Shown here: positions 16,827 to 25,681 of the stretch, piece by piece
Numbering within the stretch: the stretch's first letter is position 1
How the letters are laid out: every line of letters starts with the position of its first letter
From: Amycolatopsis jejuensis
GTDB lineage: Bacteria; Actinomycetota; Actinomycetes; Mycobacteriales; Pseudonocardiaceae
Direction: 5' to 3'
NCBI RefSeq assembly: GCF_000717335.1
Contig: NZ_JNYZ01000039.1
Span: 1 to 64,000 of the forward strand
Length of the DNA stretch: 64,000 nt
Program-made: the position numbers and the translations under genes
Notes under the pieces: generated by a model
The model's database searches: none
What the model was told of the DNA's origin: nothing
The model's input: the letters and a program-made list of their open reading frames with translations, nothing else

Positions 16827-17408
16827 TCACACGGCTGGTTTCCAGGGCTTCAGCCAGTCCGTCTCCGGCCAGCCTTCTGCTGCTGCCATCAGGGGCATGG
16901 CCGTGGCGCCGTCGATGGATTCGCGGACTATGTCGGCATGGCCGGCGTGCCTTGCGGTTTCCTCGATGAGGTGCAGGAGGACCCAGCGGACCGACCAGGC
17001 CTTGACGTCGTCCGGGTACCACGGGACGTCCTGGGGGACCGGGACTTCCTGGTTCAGGTCCTCGATACCCGCGATGACCTCCGCGGTGCGGGCGGCCACG
17101 CGGTCGTACGCTTCGAAGGCCGAGGTCAGCGTCTCGTCTGGGCCAAGGCGGTAGTTCTCCTGGTAGCTGGCCATGCTTTCCATGAACGGCTTCGGCGGGA
17201 TGCGCAGCACCAGGTCGATCCACCCGCTCTCGGTGAACGACACGTGTTTCACCAGCCCGCCGACGCTCAGTTCGCTTGCACTCGGCACTGCGCGGGCCTG
17301 GTCGTCGGTGAGGCCGTATGCGGCGATCTTGACGGCTTCGCGCTGCTGGGCGAGGAAACCGAGAAGTCCGGAGCGCTCGTCGGGGATCGGGGGAACGTTG
17401 CCTGCCAT
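16827..17408 (-). CDS. DinB/DUF664-family protein
   Basis: 193 aa from ATG 17408, with GAGG five bases upstream; a longer frame reaching 17450 is not needed. It is a four-helix-bundle DinB-like protein: an early ERSGLLGFLAQQREAV, a first metal-ligand helix around LVKHVSFTESGW (His near 54), and a late helix LLHLIEETARHAGHADIVRE (His residues near 145-160). These His positions suit the divalent-metal site of the DinB_2/DUF664 group, which includes thiol-dependent (bacillithiol/mycothiol) transferases. Substrate unknown. Seven bases downstream of the DUF998 gene on the same strand, so cotranscribed. Confidence 0.82.
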   Translation of the reverse strand: MAGNVPPIPDERSGLLGFLAQQREAVKIAAYGLTDDQARAVPSASELSVGGLVKHVSFTESGWIDLVLRIPPKPFMESMASYQENYRLGPDETLTSAFEAYDRVAARTAEVIAGIEDLNQEVPVPQDVPWYPDDVKAWSVRWVLLHLIEETARHAGHADIVRESIDGATAMPLMAAAEGWPETDWLKPWKPAV

Positions 17409-17415
17409 GGTGTCC

Positions 17416-18027
17416 TCACTTCGGGTCGATGTTGCTTCGCAGCATCTCACCCGGCACCGACAATTTCCGGCCTCCGCTCGAAGTAAGGGGCATCTGCACG
17501 ACGTACGCCCCGCCGAGGGCGAACTCCAGCGCGTGCACCGCGAGCTGCACTCGGCTGAACAGGCCGTCCAGGTGCCCGACCATGGACGACACCAGGACGA
17601 GCACCCACGCCACCAGCACGGTCACGAGCCCGCCGACGGCCCACGCGCGCCAGCCCGGCGGCCACCACAGCACGAGGCTCCCTGCTCCGATCACGAAGAT
17701 CACGTTCAGCAGCACCGGGGTCACGACGGTCTCGGGGACGCCCGCGTGGACGATCAGCACGATCCCGAACGTCGAGACGGCCACCGCGGTGAGGCGGCCC
17801 GTCCAGTGCACCGGCGCGAGCCGCATCAGGGGCGGTCCGGCGAGGAGGAAGGCGAGCCCGGCGAGGCTGGTCACGATCCGGAAGACGGGCTGTGCGTGCA
17901 GCAGGTCCGAGGCGGGCTGGTCGAGCGGCGAGACCTCCGTCGGTATGAAGAACTCCAGCAGCCACGCGGAATAGCCGACCACACCGAGTCCGATCAGGAC
18001 GATCGCAGTCAGCCGCGCAGCACGCAC
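17416..18027 (-). CDS. DUF998-like membrane protein
   Basis: 203 aa with six hydrophobic segments: about 7-28, 49-66, 78-97, 104-122, 128-150 and 158-175. The overall pattern (basic start, GYSAWLLEFFIP, later FRIVTSLAGLAFLLAGPPLM) fits the DUF998 family of integral membrane proteins of unknown role. It is the first gene of a leftward pair with the DinB-like gene. Upstream lies a kilobase of repeat sequence. Confidence 0.65.
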   Translation of the reverse strand: MRAARLTAIVLIGLGVVGYSAWLLEFFIPTEVSPLDQPASDLLHAQPVFRIVTSLAGLAFLLAGPPLMRLAPVHWTGRLTAVAVSTFGIVLIVHAGVPETVVTPVLLNVIFVIGAGSLVLWWPPGWRAWAVGGLVTVLVAWVLVLVSSMVGHLDGLFSRVQLAVHALEFALGGAYVVQMPLTSSGGRKLSVPGEMLRSNIDPK

Positions 18028-19116
18028 TTGCCCACCCTAAGCGAATCCGTGCGACGGAGTACCGGATGGTGTCACACCCGTGACTTATCGGAAGATCCGG
18101 ACACCGGCAGCTACCGGCCCTTCACGCACCGGAGCGTCCCAGGGGGTGAGAAGGCGGGGTCCGAGCTTGGGGGTGGGGAGGCTGGCAGTGGGCTAGGTCG
18201 GGCCCCGTTGTCGGTGCTCGTGCGGGTCTGGCAAGTGAGGGGCGGTGGGGTGGGAGGGGTGGGCGGGGTGGGAGGGGCGAACGAGTCGGCTGGCGGATGG
18301 GGGGTTGCTCTGTGGGCTGGCGGGCTGGCGGAATGCCGGGCCTGGCGGCCTGCTGGAGTGGGGCGGGGCTCACCGAACTGGCAGAGCCTGGTGGCGTGGG
18401 GCGGGCCTCGCGGCCTCGCGGCCTCGCGGCCTTCGGCGGGCTGGCGGGGTGATGGGGTGATGGGGTGGCCGGGGCTACGGACTGGCGGCCTGCGGCAGGC
18501 TGGCGGCCTGCGGCGAGCTGGCGAGCTGGCGGGCTGGCGGGCTGGCGGGCTGGCCGAGCGGTTGTGCCAACCCGCGACGTGGGAGGGCAGGCGGAGGGGT
18601 GGACGGAAGGTCGGAAGTCACTCAAGCCGCCGGGCTCGCGGGTTCGCGGACGGGCGAGCGGACGAGGAGCGCTGGGGCCTCCGGGCAGCCGGGCACGCAG
18701 ACGAAGGTCGCCTTAGCTGGCAGGCTGGTTCGCTGGCAGGTGGAGGTCGCCCGGGGCGGGCAGGTGAGGGTCGCGGGGGCGCGGGCGAAGGTCGCCTGGC
18801 TCGGAGACAGGCGGGGGTCACCGGGCTCGCAGGCGAACGTCACCCGGCTTGGAGACAGGCGGACGTCACTCAGAGCAGACAGGCGAGGGTCACCGAGGAG
18901 CCGGGCACGTGGGCTGGCAAGCGAAAGGTCACCCAGGGCAGACAGGCGAGGGTCACCGAGAAGCCGGGCGCGCAGGATGGCAGGCAGGTCGGCAAAGCGA
19001 AGGTCGCCCCCGAGGACGGGCGGGACGTCAGCTCTCCGACAACCTGCCAAGCCGTCAACCTGCCAAGCCGTCAAACTGCCGCCCAACTTCCAAGGCGCCA
19101 AACCGGCAGAAAAGAC
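18028..19116. repeat. Repeat-rich spacer of about 1.1 kb
   Basis: Several degenerate families follow one another: GGCGGGCT runs around 18480-18560, and from 18690 to 19010 units such as AGACAGGCGAGGGTCACCGA followed by GAAGCCGGGC, at about 60-bp spacing. The plus strand is poor in T. Open frames on both strands show only repeat-derived composition and no ribosome binding site. I see no gene; the lysX 3' end lies at 19117. Confidence 0.75.
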
Positions 19117-22100
19117 TCACCCCTGCGGACGGACGAACGGAAAAAGCACCGTCTGCCGAATGGACGACCCGCTCAGCATCATCAGCAACCGGTCGATTCC
19201 CAGCCCCAATCCGCCGGTCGGGGGCATGCCGTGTTCCAGCGCCAGCAGGAAGTCCTCGTCCAGTTCCATTGCTTCCACGTCCCCGCTTGCGGCGCGCAGG
19301 GACTGGGCTTCCAGGCGGCGGCGCTGTTCGATGGGGTCCGTCAGCTCCGTGTACGCCGTACCTACCTCCGAGCCGAACGCGATCAGGTCCCAGCGTTCGG
19401 CCAGTAGCGGGTCTACCCGGTGCTGGCGGGTCAGCGGGGAAACGTCCGTCGGGTAGTCGGTGTAGAACGTCGGCTGGACCGTCGAGCCCTCGACCAGATG
19501 CTCGTGTGCCTTCAGTACCAGGTCGCCGTGTCCGGCTTCCTCCGGCACCGGGACCCCCGCGGCAGCGCACAGTTTTCGCAGGGTGGCAACGGAAGTGCTC
19601 GAGTCGATTTCCTCGCCCAGGGCCGTTGATACTGCTGTGTGGACGGGGATCACGGGCCAGTCGCCGGAGATGTCGTGTTCGATTGGGCGGCCGTCGGCGT
19701 CGTGGCGGCGGACGATCTGTGCGCCGTACGCGGCTTCGGCGGCGTACTGCACCAGCTCGCGCGTAAGGTTGCGCATGGAGTTGTAGTCCGCGTACGCCTG
19801 GTACGCCTCGAGCATCGTGAATTCCGGGTTGTGCGTGGCGTCCACGCCTTCGTTGCGGAAGTTCCGGTTCAGCTCGAACACCCGCTCCACGCCCGCGACG
19901 CACAGCCGTTTCAGGTACAGCTCCGGCGCGATCCTCAGGTACATCCGCATGTCGTACGCGTTGATGTGCGTGACGAACGGCCGCGCGTTCGCTCCGCCGT
20001 GCACGGTTTGCAGCATGGGCGTTTCGACCTCGAGGTAGTCGCCCTGGTGCAACCGCTCCCGTACTGCGCGGACCACAGTGGACCGCAGCCGCAGCATCTG
20101 CGCCGAGTCCGGGTTGACCGCGAGGTCGAGGTACCGCTGCCGTACGCGCGTCTCCGGGTCGGTGAGGCCCTTTCGCTTGTCCGGCAACGGGTGCAGGCAC
20201 TTCGCGGTGACCGTCCACTCGTCGACGAGTACAGACAGCTCACCGCGCCTCGACGTGATCACCTCGCCGCTCACGCCGACGTGGTCGCCGAGGTCGACGC
20301 CGGTGCGCCAGCCGGAAAGGTCGAGGACCTTCGCGTCGAGCATCAGCTGAAGTTCGCCGGAGAAGTCCTTGATCCGCGCGAAACACAGCCCGCCGAGGGT
20401 GCGCAGCGCGAGTACCCGACCGGCCACCCGCACGCGCTTTCCGGTGTGCGAATCGGGTTCCAGCCCGGAAAACGTGCGGACGACGTCGCCAAGCAGGTCT
20501 TCCCTGGAGAAACCAACGGGATACGGGTCCACCCCGAGCTCGCGCAGTTTGTCCACTTTGGCCACTCGCACGCGGACCTGTTCCGGACGCCGTTTCGCCC
20601 GCGGCGCCACCTTCGCGGCTTCCTCGTCGATCCGGCGGACCTCCGCGACGAACTCGTCCCCCACGGTCTCCAGCCGCAGCGCCCGCGCGCGTCCGGTGGG
20701 CACGAAACCCTCCAGCGCACCAGCGACGATGCCGACCCGCGGCAGGCGCCGCGCCGAGGAGTAGCAGAGGAACCGCGGATGCCATTCCGGGCCGTACTTG
20801 GCATTCGACCGGTACAGCGACTCCAGCTGGAAGAACCGCGACGCCAGCCCCAGCACCGACCGCCACGCACGCAGCACGGGACCCGCGCCGATCCGCTCCC
20901 CCTCGGAGAAAACCGCCCGGAACATCGCGAAGTTCAGCGAAATCCGTTGTGCACCAACGTGCTGTGCCGCCGCGACGACCTCCGCGACCATGAACTCGTT
21001 GAGCCCGTTTTCGGCATCCCGGTCACGGCGCATCAGGTCGAGCGACAGCCCGCGCCGTCCCCACGGCACGAACGACAGCAGACCACGCAGCTCACCCCGG
21101 ATGTCATACGCCTCGACCATCACGCTGCGGCCGTCACTCGGATCGCCGAGCCTGCCGAGCGCCATCGAGAAGCCGCGCTCGGACTCCGCACCCCGCCACT
21201 GCTGCGCGCGGGCGAGCAGCTGCGCCATTTCCGCCTCGGGGATCTCGCTGTGCCGCCGGACCTGCGCCGTGTACCCGGCCCGCTCGATCCGTTTCACCGC
21301 CTGCCGCACGGACTTCCGCTCCGGACCGGTGAGCGAGAACTCGCGGACGTCCAGCACGGCCTCGTCGCCGATCTCCAGCGCGCGCAACCCCGCCGCCGCG
21401 TACACTTTCGCGCCCTGTTCGCTCGCCCCGAGCACGCCGGGTGTCCAGCCGTACGACCGCGTTTCGTCGAGCCAGGCCCGCACCGCGTCCGGCCACGCAT
21501 CCGGGTCGCCGATCGGGTCCGCGCTCGCCACGCTCGTGCCGCCGAGCACGCGGTACGTGACCGCAGCGCGCCCGTTCGGCGAGAAGACGACGCTCTTGTC
21601 ACGACGCGTTGCGAAGTAGCCGAGAGAATCGTCCTCGCCGTACTCCGCGATGAGCCGCCGCAGCTGCAGCTCTTCGTCGTCGGTCCGAATGCGACGGCTG
21701 CGTACGCCGCGGAAGAGCGTGTACAGGGCAGCCGTGACGACGAATGTCGCGCCGAGGTCGAGCACCACGTCGAGCCACGCGGGTCCCTCGCCGACGCCGA
21801 TGCGCCGCAGCTGCACGTTCTCGCCCGTGGCGTGGTTGAGCACCCAGGCGAAGCGCTCCCACGCGTCGCCGAGCCCGCCGGGGAACACTTCGGTGAGCCC
21901 CCAGCCGACCACGACCACCGCGAGCAAGCCACCGAACAACACCGACAGCCCGTTCCACCAAGCGCCCGGCGCCAGCCTCGCCGGGAACGCCGGACGCAGC
22001 GTCAGCAGGAACCAGATCAGCAGGATCGACAGCACATCCGCGACCGCCAGCGCGCCGACCTGGATCGGGATGTGCCGGATCTGCCGGGCACTGAGGGTGA

Positions 22101-22440
22101 GCAGGTCGGGCGCCCACAGCAGCAACGCCTGCAGCGTCAGCGTGGTCACCAGGCCGCCGACCTGGAACAGCACCAGCACGTACAGCGCGGCTTTCTTCCG
22201 CCGCCGCAGCGCCGCCCCGAGCACCACCATGCACAGGACGATCACCAGGCTCGCGCTGGTGGGCACGTTCAGCACGGAGAACGCCATGTCGACGCCGTTC
22301 AGCAGGCGTCCGTGCCTGCCCCCGGCGAGCAGCAGGACGACCGAGAAGACGGCCGCCAGCTGAACGACCGTGGCGACGAGTCCGCCTGCTCGGGCCTTCC
22401 AGCCTGGGATGCGCACTCGGGCGCTAACTGGCGTTCCCAT
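19117..22440 (-). CDS. lysX: Bifunctional lysyl-tRNA synthetase / lysyl-phosphatidylglycerol synthase LysX
   Basis: About 1107 aa from ATG 22440 (MGTPVSARV); an in-frame ATG at 22512 is possible. Residues about 20-250 hold six or more membrane helices; about 270-560 is a DUF2156 aminoacyl-phosphatidylglycerol transferase (LGYFATRRDKSVVF, ISLNFAMFRAVF); about 600-720 an OB-fold; and the rest a class II LysRS core with RYLDLAVN, ELNRNFRNEGVDATHNPEFT (motif 2) and GLGLGIDRLLMML (motif 3). The fusion charges tRNA with lysine and transfers it to phosphatidylglycerol in the membrane; in M. tuberculosis LysX this lowers sensitivity to cationic peptides. The usual cytoplasmic LysS would lie elsewhere. 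No neighbouring gene is cotranscribed; divergent from panB across 257 bp. Confidence 0.95.
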   Translation of the reverse strand: MGTPVSARVRIPGWKARAGGLVATVVQLAAVFSVVLLLAGGRHGRLLNGVDMAFSVLNVPTSASLVIVLCMVVLGAALRRRKKAALYVLVLFQVGGLVTTLTLQALLLWAPDLLTLSARQIRHIPIQVGALAVADVLSILLIWFLLTLRPAFPARLAPGAWWNGLSVLFGGLLAVVVVGWGLTEVFPGGLGDAWERFAWVLNHATGENVQLRRIGVGEGPAWLDVVLDLGATFVVTAALYTLFRGVRSRRIRTDDEELQLRRLIAEYGEDDSLGYFATRRDKSVVFSPNGRAAVTYRVLGGTSVASADPIGDPDAWPDAVRAWLDETRSYGWTPGVLGASEQGAKVYAAAGLRALEIGDEAVLDVREFSLTGPERKSVRQAVKRIERAGYTAQVRRHSEIPEAEMAQLLARAQQWRGAESERGFSMALGRLGDPSDGRSVMVEAYDIRGELRGLLSFVPWGRRGLSLDLMRRDRDAENGLNEFMVAEVVAAAQHVGAQRISLNFAMFRAVFSEGERIGAGPVLRAWRSVLGLASRFFQLESLYRSNAKYGPEWHPRFLCYSSARRLPRVGIVAGALEGFVPTGRARALRLETVGDEFVAEVRRIDEEAAKVAPRAKRRPEQVRVRVAKVDKLRELGVDPYPVGFSREDLLGDVVRTFSGLEPDSHTGKRVRVAGRVLALRTLGGLCFARIKDFSGELQLMLDAKVLDLSGWRTGVDLGDHVGVSGEVITSRRGELSVLVDEWTVTAKCLHPLPDKRKGLTDPETRVRQRYLDLAVNPDSAQMLRLRSTVVRAVRERLHQGDYLEVETPMLQTVHGGANARPFVTHINAYDMRMYLRIAPELYLKRLCVAGVERVFELNRNFRNEGVDATHNPEFTMLEAYQAYADYNSMRNLTRELVQYAAEAAYGAQIVRRHDADGRPIEHDISGDWPVIPVHTAVSTALGEEIDSSTSVATLRKLCAAAGVPVPEEAGHGDLVLKAHEHLVEGSTVQPTFYTDYPTDVSPLTRQHRVDPLLAERWDLIAFGSEVGTAYTELTDPIEQRRRLEAQSLRAASGDVEAMELDEDFLLALEHGMPPTGGLGLGIDRLLMMLSGSSIRQTVLFPFVRPQG

Positions 22441-22567
22441 CGGATCCTTCCTGCGCGGCGCAGCCGCTCCGTTGAGGGTGGTGGCGGGGCGGGGTCCGGG
22501 CTTTCTTACCATCGGGCGCATTCCGGCCCGATGCCTACCAAGACGTCACAGACGGCAGAACGGTTGT

Positions 22568-22586
22568 CACACCCCTGGCGTGTGAA
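22568..22586. promoter_or_regulatory. Inverted repeat between lysX and panB
   Basis: TCACAC-(7 nt)-GTGTGA is a perfect 6-bp inverted repeat within the 257-bp gap between the divergent lysX and panB starts. It may be an operator; no regulator is nearby. The rest of the gap shows no further recognisable element. Confidence 0.3.
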
Positions 22587-22697
22587 GCTGGTCGCACGAC
22601 CTTGGGACGCCACCGCCTGCGTGTCACGCTGTGTTCGGTACTGATTCCACGACCCGGGGACCTCTGCGAGGCCTCGAGGGAAGGACGGTCGACGACG

Positions 22698-23579
22698 ATG
22701 TCTGCCCGAAATGCCGGATCTTCCGGTGAAGTGGCCGCCCCATACGGCAACGGCCCCGGCACTCCCGCCCAGGCGCCACCCGCGCGGAAGGTCCGCATCC
22801 ATCACCTGCGTGAGCTCAAGGAACGCGGCGAGCCGTGGCCGATGCTCACCACCTACGACATGTACTCCGCCGAGCTTTTCGACGAGGCAGGCATCCCCGT
22901 GCTGCTGGTCGGCGACTCCGCGGCCAACAACGTGTTCGGCTACGACACGTCGTTGCCGGTCACGGTCGAGGAGCTGCTTCCGCTGGTCCGCGCGGTCACG
23001 CGGGCGACGAAGCGCGCGCTCGTGGTCGCTGACCTGCCGTTCGGCTCGTACCAGCTGTCCCCGGAACAGGCGCTGGCCACGTCCGTGCGGTTCATGAAGG
23101 AGGGCCGGGCGCACGCGGTGAAGCTCGAAGGCGGACGCCGGTTCGCGGCGCACGTCGAAGCGCTCACCTCGGCCGGGATCCCGGTCATGGGCCACATCGG
23201 GTTCACCCCGCAGAGTGAGCACAACCTCGGTGGGTACCGGGTGCAGGGACGCGGCGAAGCGGCCGAGGAGCTGCTCGCCGACGCGCTCGCCCTGCAGGAA
23301 GCCGGTGCCTTCGCGGTCGTGATGGAGATGGTGCCCGCCGAAGCGGCGAAGCGGGTCACGCACGAGCTGAAGATCCCGACGGTCGGCATCGGCGCCGGTC
23401 CGGACTGCGACGCCCAGGTGCTGGTGTGGCAGGACATGGCCGGGTTGCGCCGGGGCAAGGCGCCGCGGTTCGTGAAGCGCTACGCCGATGTCGCGGGCGT
23501 GCTGCAGGGCGCCGCGGCGGCGTTCGCCGAGGACGTCCGGCGGGGCGAGTTCCCCGCGCCGGAGCACGCGTTCCACTGA
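22698..23579 (+). CDS. panB: 3-methyl-2-oxobutanoate hydroxymethyltransferase
   Basis: 293 aa. Ketopantoate hydroxymethyltransferase carries out the first committed step of pantothenate synthesis, using methylene-tetrahydrofolate. Family landmarks are present: [19 protein letters not shown], the metal-binding [26 protein letters not shown] and the catalytic EMVPAE. The first 30 residues are a Pro/Gly-rich extension not needed for the barrel. ATG 22698 has GAAGGA about 13-18 nt upstream, a loose spacing; later starts would truncate the extension only. M. tuberculosis panB (Rv2225) also lies by the Hip1-like gene. No panC or panD is present here. Confidence 0.95.
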   Translation: MSARNAGSSGEVAAPYGNGPGTPAQAPPARKVRIHHLRELKERGEPWPMLTTYDMYSAELFDEAGIPVLLVGDSAANNVFGYDTSLPVTVEELLPLVRAVTRATKRALVVADLPFGSYQLSPEQALATSVRFMKEGRAHAVKLEGGRRFAAHVEALTSAGIPVMGHIGFTPQSEHNLGGYRVQGRGEAAEELLADALALQEAGAFAVVMEMVPAEAAKRVTHELKIPTVGIGAGPDCDAQVLVWQDMAGLRRGKAPRFVKRYADVAGVLQGAAAAFAEDVRRGEFPAPEHAFH

Positions 23580-23624
23580 CCGGTCTCGTGAGTGCCGGGT
23601 GAAACCGGCACTCACGGAGACCGG
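23580..23624. terminator. Long hairpin between convergent panB and CtaG-like genes
   Basis: CCGGTCTC plus GTGAGTGCCGG (23580-23598), a 6-nt loop, then CCGGCACTCAC plus GAGACCGG (23605-23624) with one bulged base: about 19 bp. It begins at the end of the panB stop codon and contains the stop codon of the leftward gene, so it would serve both directions. Confidence 0.75.
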
Positions 23625-24544
23625 CGGAACCGCTCTGCCAGCTCCGGGTCGTTCTCCCACCACAGCCCTTTCCCCGGTGCGTCGCCCGCCGCGGCTTCCT
23701 CGTCGAGGACGCGGTCGAGGCGCTTTGCCCGTTTCTCGTCGTCGCGGGCCCAGCGGATGAACAACGCACCCACGAACGGCAGGCCGGCGACGTCGCCGCC
23801 GATCCACAGCACGCCTGCGCCGATGATCTGGTCGGTCCGCCGGTCCGGTCCCCAAGTGCGGTGCACCGCATCGTAGTGCGCGGGCGCGAGCAGCGGACCG
23901 AGCCACAGCACCAAGCCGAGCGCGCCGTCGAACACCACCTCGGTGAGTGAAATCCACATCGACACCAGATGCGATCCTGCCCGCGGCGTCGGGTCGAGCT
24001 GCAGGCGGCTGTAGAAGTACAGGAATCCGGCGAGCACCAGCATCACGCGCACGAGCCCGCCGGCCACGGCCGATTCGAGCGACAGGCCGTACAGCGGCGT
24101 CAGGTACAGAACCAGGAACGGCGCGACGAGCACCACGGTGACCGACAGCGGGAAGGTGAGGAACTGCGCGATCGGACCACGCCCGTGCCTTTTCAACCAT
24201 CCGGCGAGGCGCGGCGGCGCGGTGCGCATCAGCAACGTGACCGGCGCGCCGAGCGCGAGCAGCAGCGGGGTCACCATCAGCAGCACGGTGTTCTGCGTGG
24301 CCCGGACCCAGAACAGGGTCGTGTCGTAGACCCCGAGGAACGAGCAGGTGACGACCACAAGAGCGGCCAGGCCGGAGAGAAACGCCGTCGTGCGGCCGGG
24401 TGCCCACTGCTGTCCGCGCGCGGCGGCGACGTACCCGATGCCGAGGGCGAGCGCGATCAGCACGGCCGGGAGGTCGAGGGTCCAGGCGGTGAAGAACGTC
24501 GATCCGCTCAGCGGCGGCACAGGCGGCACGAATTCAGTGTGCAC
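23612..24544 (-). CDS. Caa3-type CtaG-like cytochrome c oxidase assembly membrane protein
   Basis: 310 aa with about seven membrane helices. The pattern of the caa3_CtaG family is present: SFLGVYDTTLFWVRATQNTVLLMVTPLLLALGAP, FYSRLQLDPTP, and the conserved acidic WISLTEVVFDGALGLVLW. The family is tied to copper delivery or assembly of cytochrome oxidase, and a SURF1-like oxidase factor lies later in the window (62445). The C-terminal 60 residues are charged and cytoplasmic. It follows uppP by 28 nt on the same strand, so the two may be cotranscribed, though no functional link is known. Confidence 0.85.
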   Translation of the reverse strand: MHTEFVPPVPPLSGSTFFTAWTLDLPAVLIALALGIGYVAAARGQQWAPGRTTAFLSGLAALVVVTCSFLGVYDTTLFWVRATQNTVLLMVTPLLLALGAPVTLLMRTAPPRLAGWLKRHGRGPIAQFLTFPLSVTVVLVAPFLVLYLTPLYGLSLESAVAGGLVRVMLVLAGFLYFYSRLQLDPTPRAGSHLVSMWISLTEVVFDGALGLVLWLGPLLAPAHYDAVHRTWGPDRRTDQIIGAGVLWIGGDVAGLPFVGALFIRWARDDEKRAKRLDRVLDEEAAAGDAPGKGLWWENDPELAERFRRSP

Positions 24545-24572
24545 CCAGCGGAATTGCGCATCTCGGCGACCC

Positions 24573-25499
24573 TCACCAGGCGAACACGATGAGGCTGCCG
24601 ATTCCGGCGAGCACGCAATAAATGGCGAACGGGGTCAAGGTGCGCGTTTCGAAGTATTTCATCAGAAAACGGACAGAAATGTACGAAGCCACGAATGCGA
24701 CGACACTTCCGGCGAGCGCCGGGCCGAGCGACGCGCTGTTCTCCGGCGTGAAAAGCGTCGGCATCTTGAGCGCGCCCGCGGCGAGGATCACCGGGGTCGC
24801 CAGCAGCCAGGCAAAACGGGCGGCGTCCTCGTGGTCGAGCCCGCGGCGCAGCCCGGCGACCATCGTGACGCCGGAGCGGCTGATCCCGGGCAGCAGCGCG
24901 AGAATCTGTGCCGAACCGATGAGGACAGCCTCCTTCACGCTCAGCTTCGACAGCCTCACGTCGGTGGCCTCCTCGACCGTCACCGCACGCATCACGAGCG
25001 TGTCTTCCGTGCTGAAGTCGACGGTGTCCTCTTCCCCCTGGCGACGGCGCCGGGAGAATCGCTCGGCGGCGTAGAGCACGCCGCCGTTGAGCGCGAGGAA
25101 AATCGCCGACGGGACGGGCTTGCCGAGGAAGTCGCGCAGCAGGCTTTCCAGGAGCAGTCCCGCGATGCCGACCGGGATCGTCGCGAGGATCAGCAGCCAC
25201 GCGAGGCGCTGGTCGGCATTGCGGACCTCGCGGTACCGGATGGACGTCCAGAAGCCTTTGACAATGCGCACCCAGTCGCGCCGGAAGAAGAGCACCAAGG
25301 CGAGCGCGGTGGCCACGTGCATGGCCACGAGCACCGCAAGATACGGCGAGCCTTTTCCGATGCTCAGGTCCCGCGCCCAGCTTCCGCCGACGAGCGCGGG
25401 TAACAGCACACTGTGCCCGAGACTGGACACCGGAAACAATTCCGACACCCCTTGCAGTGCACCGACCACAATGGACTCAAGATAGCTGACCGCGGACAT
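24573..25499 (-). CDS. uppP: Undecaprenyl-diphosphatase (UppP/BacA)
   Basis: 308 aa from ATG 25499, preceded by GAAAGG. The two signature motifs of the family are present: ELFPVSSLGH (residues about 20-29; usually EFLPVSSTGH) and LLPGISRSGVTM near 200. About eight membrane helices are evident. The enzyme dephosphorylates C55-PP to C55-P on the outer membrane face for reuse in peptidoglycan and other wall polymers, and raises bacitracin tolerance. A charged insertion of about 30 residues (RRRRQGEEDTVDFSTEDT) lies in one cytoplasmic loop. Upstream is a 182-bp gap shared with the divergent beta-helix gene. Confidence 0.93.
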   Translation of the reverse strand: MSAVSYLESIVVGALQGVSELFPVSSLGHSVLLPALVGGSWARDLSIGKGSPYLAVLVAMHVATALALVLFFRRDWVRIVKGFWTSIRYREVRNADQRLAWLLILATIPVGIAGLLLESLLRDFLGKPVPSAIFLALNGGVLYAAERFSRRRRQGEEDTVDFSTEDTLVMRAVTVEEATDVRLSKLSVKEAVLIGSAQILALLPGISRSGVTMVAGLRRGLDHEDAARFAWLLATPVILAAGALKMPTLFTPENSASLGPALAGSVVAFVASYISVRFLMKYFETRTLTPFAIYCVLAGIGSLIVFAW

Positions 25500-25608
25500 T
25501 CCCGGGCCTTTCTCGCATCGGTTCGGGCATTCCCCGGGCAAGCTACCGAGACCCGGGTTAACTCCGGGCAAGCAGGGCTGTTCACATCCATGAACATCAG
25601 TCATGTAC

Positions 25609-25638
25609 TTGACCAGTGTTCTCTCGATGGCTTAGCGT
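25609..25638 (+). promoter_or_regulatory. Promoter for the secreted beta-helix gene
   Basis: TTGACC (25609-25614), 18-bp spacer, TAGCGT (25633-25638), followed 31-36 nt later by AGGAGG and the ATG at 25682. Good match to an actinobacterial primary-sigma promoter. Confidence 0.55.
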
Positions 25639-25681
25639 GAGCGCCACGCCGCATCCGGAACCTGGGAGAAGGAGGGTTGGA

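Noticed and set aside
16005..19407. Two long plus-strand frames (16005-17486 and 17173-19407)
   Set aside because: They run through repeat spacers and antisense to DinB-like, DUF998 and lysX genes, with repeat-like composition.
19639..22644. 1001-codon frame opposite lysX
   Set aside because: Shadow of lysX; His/Arg-rich composition and no recognisable domain.
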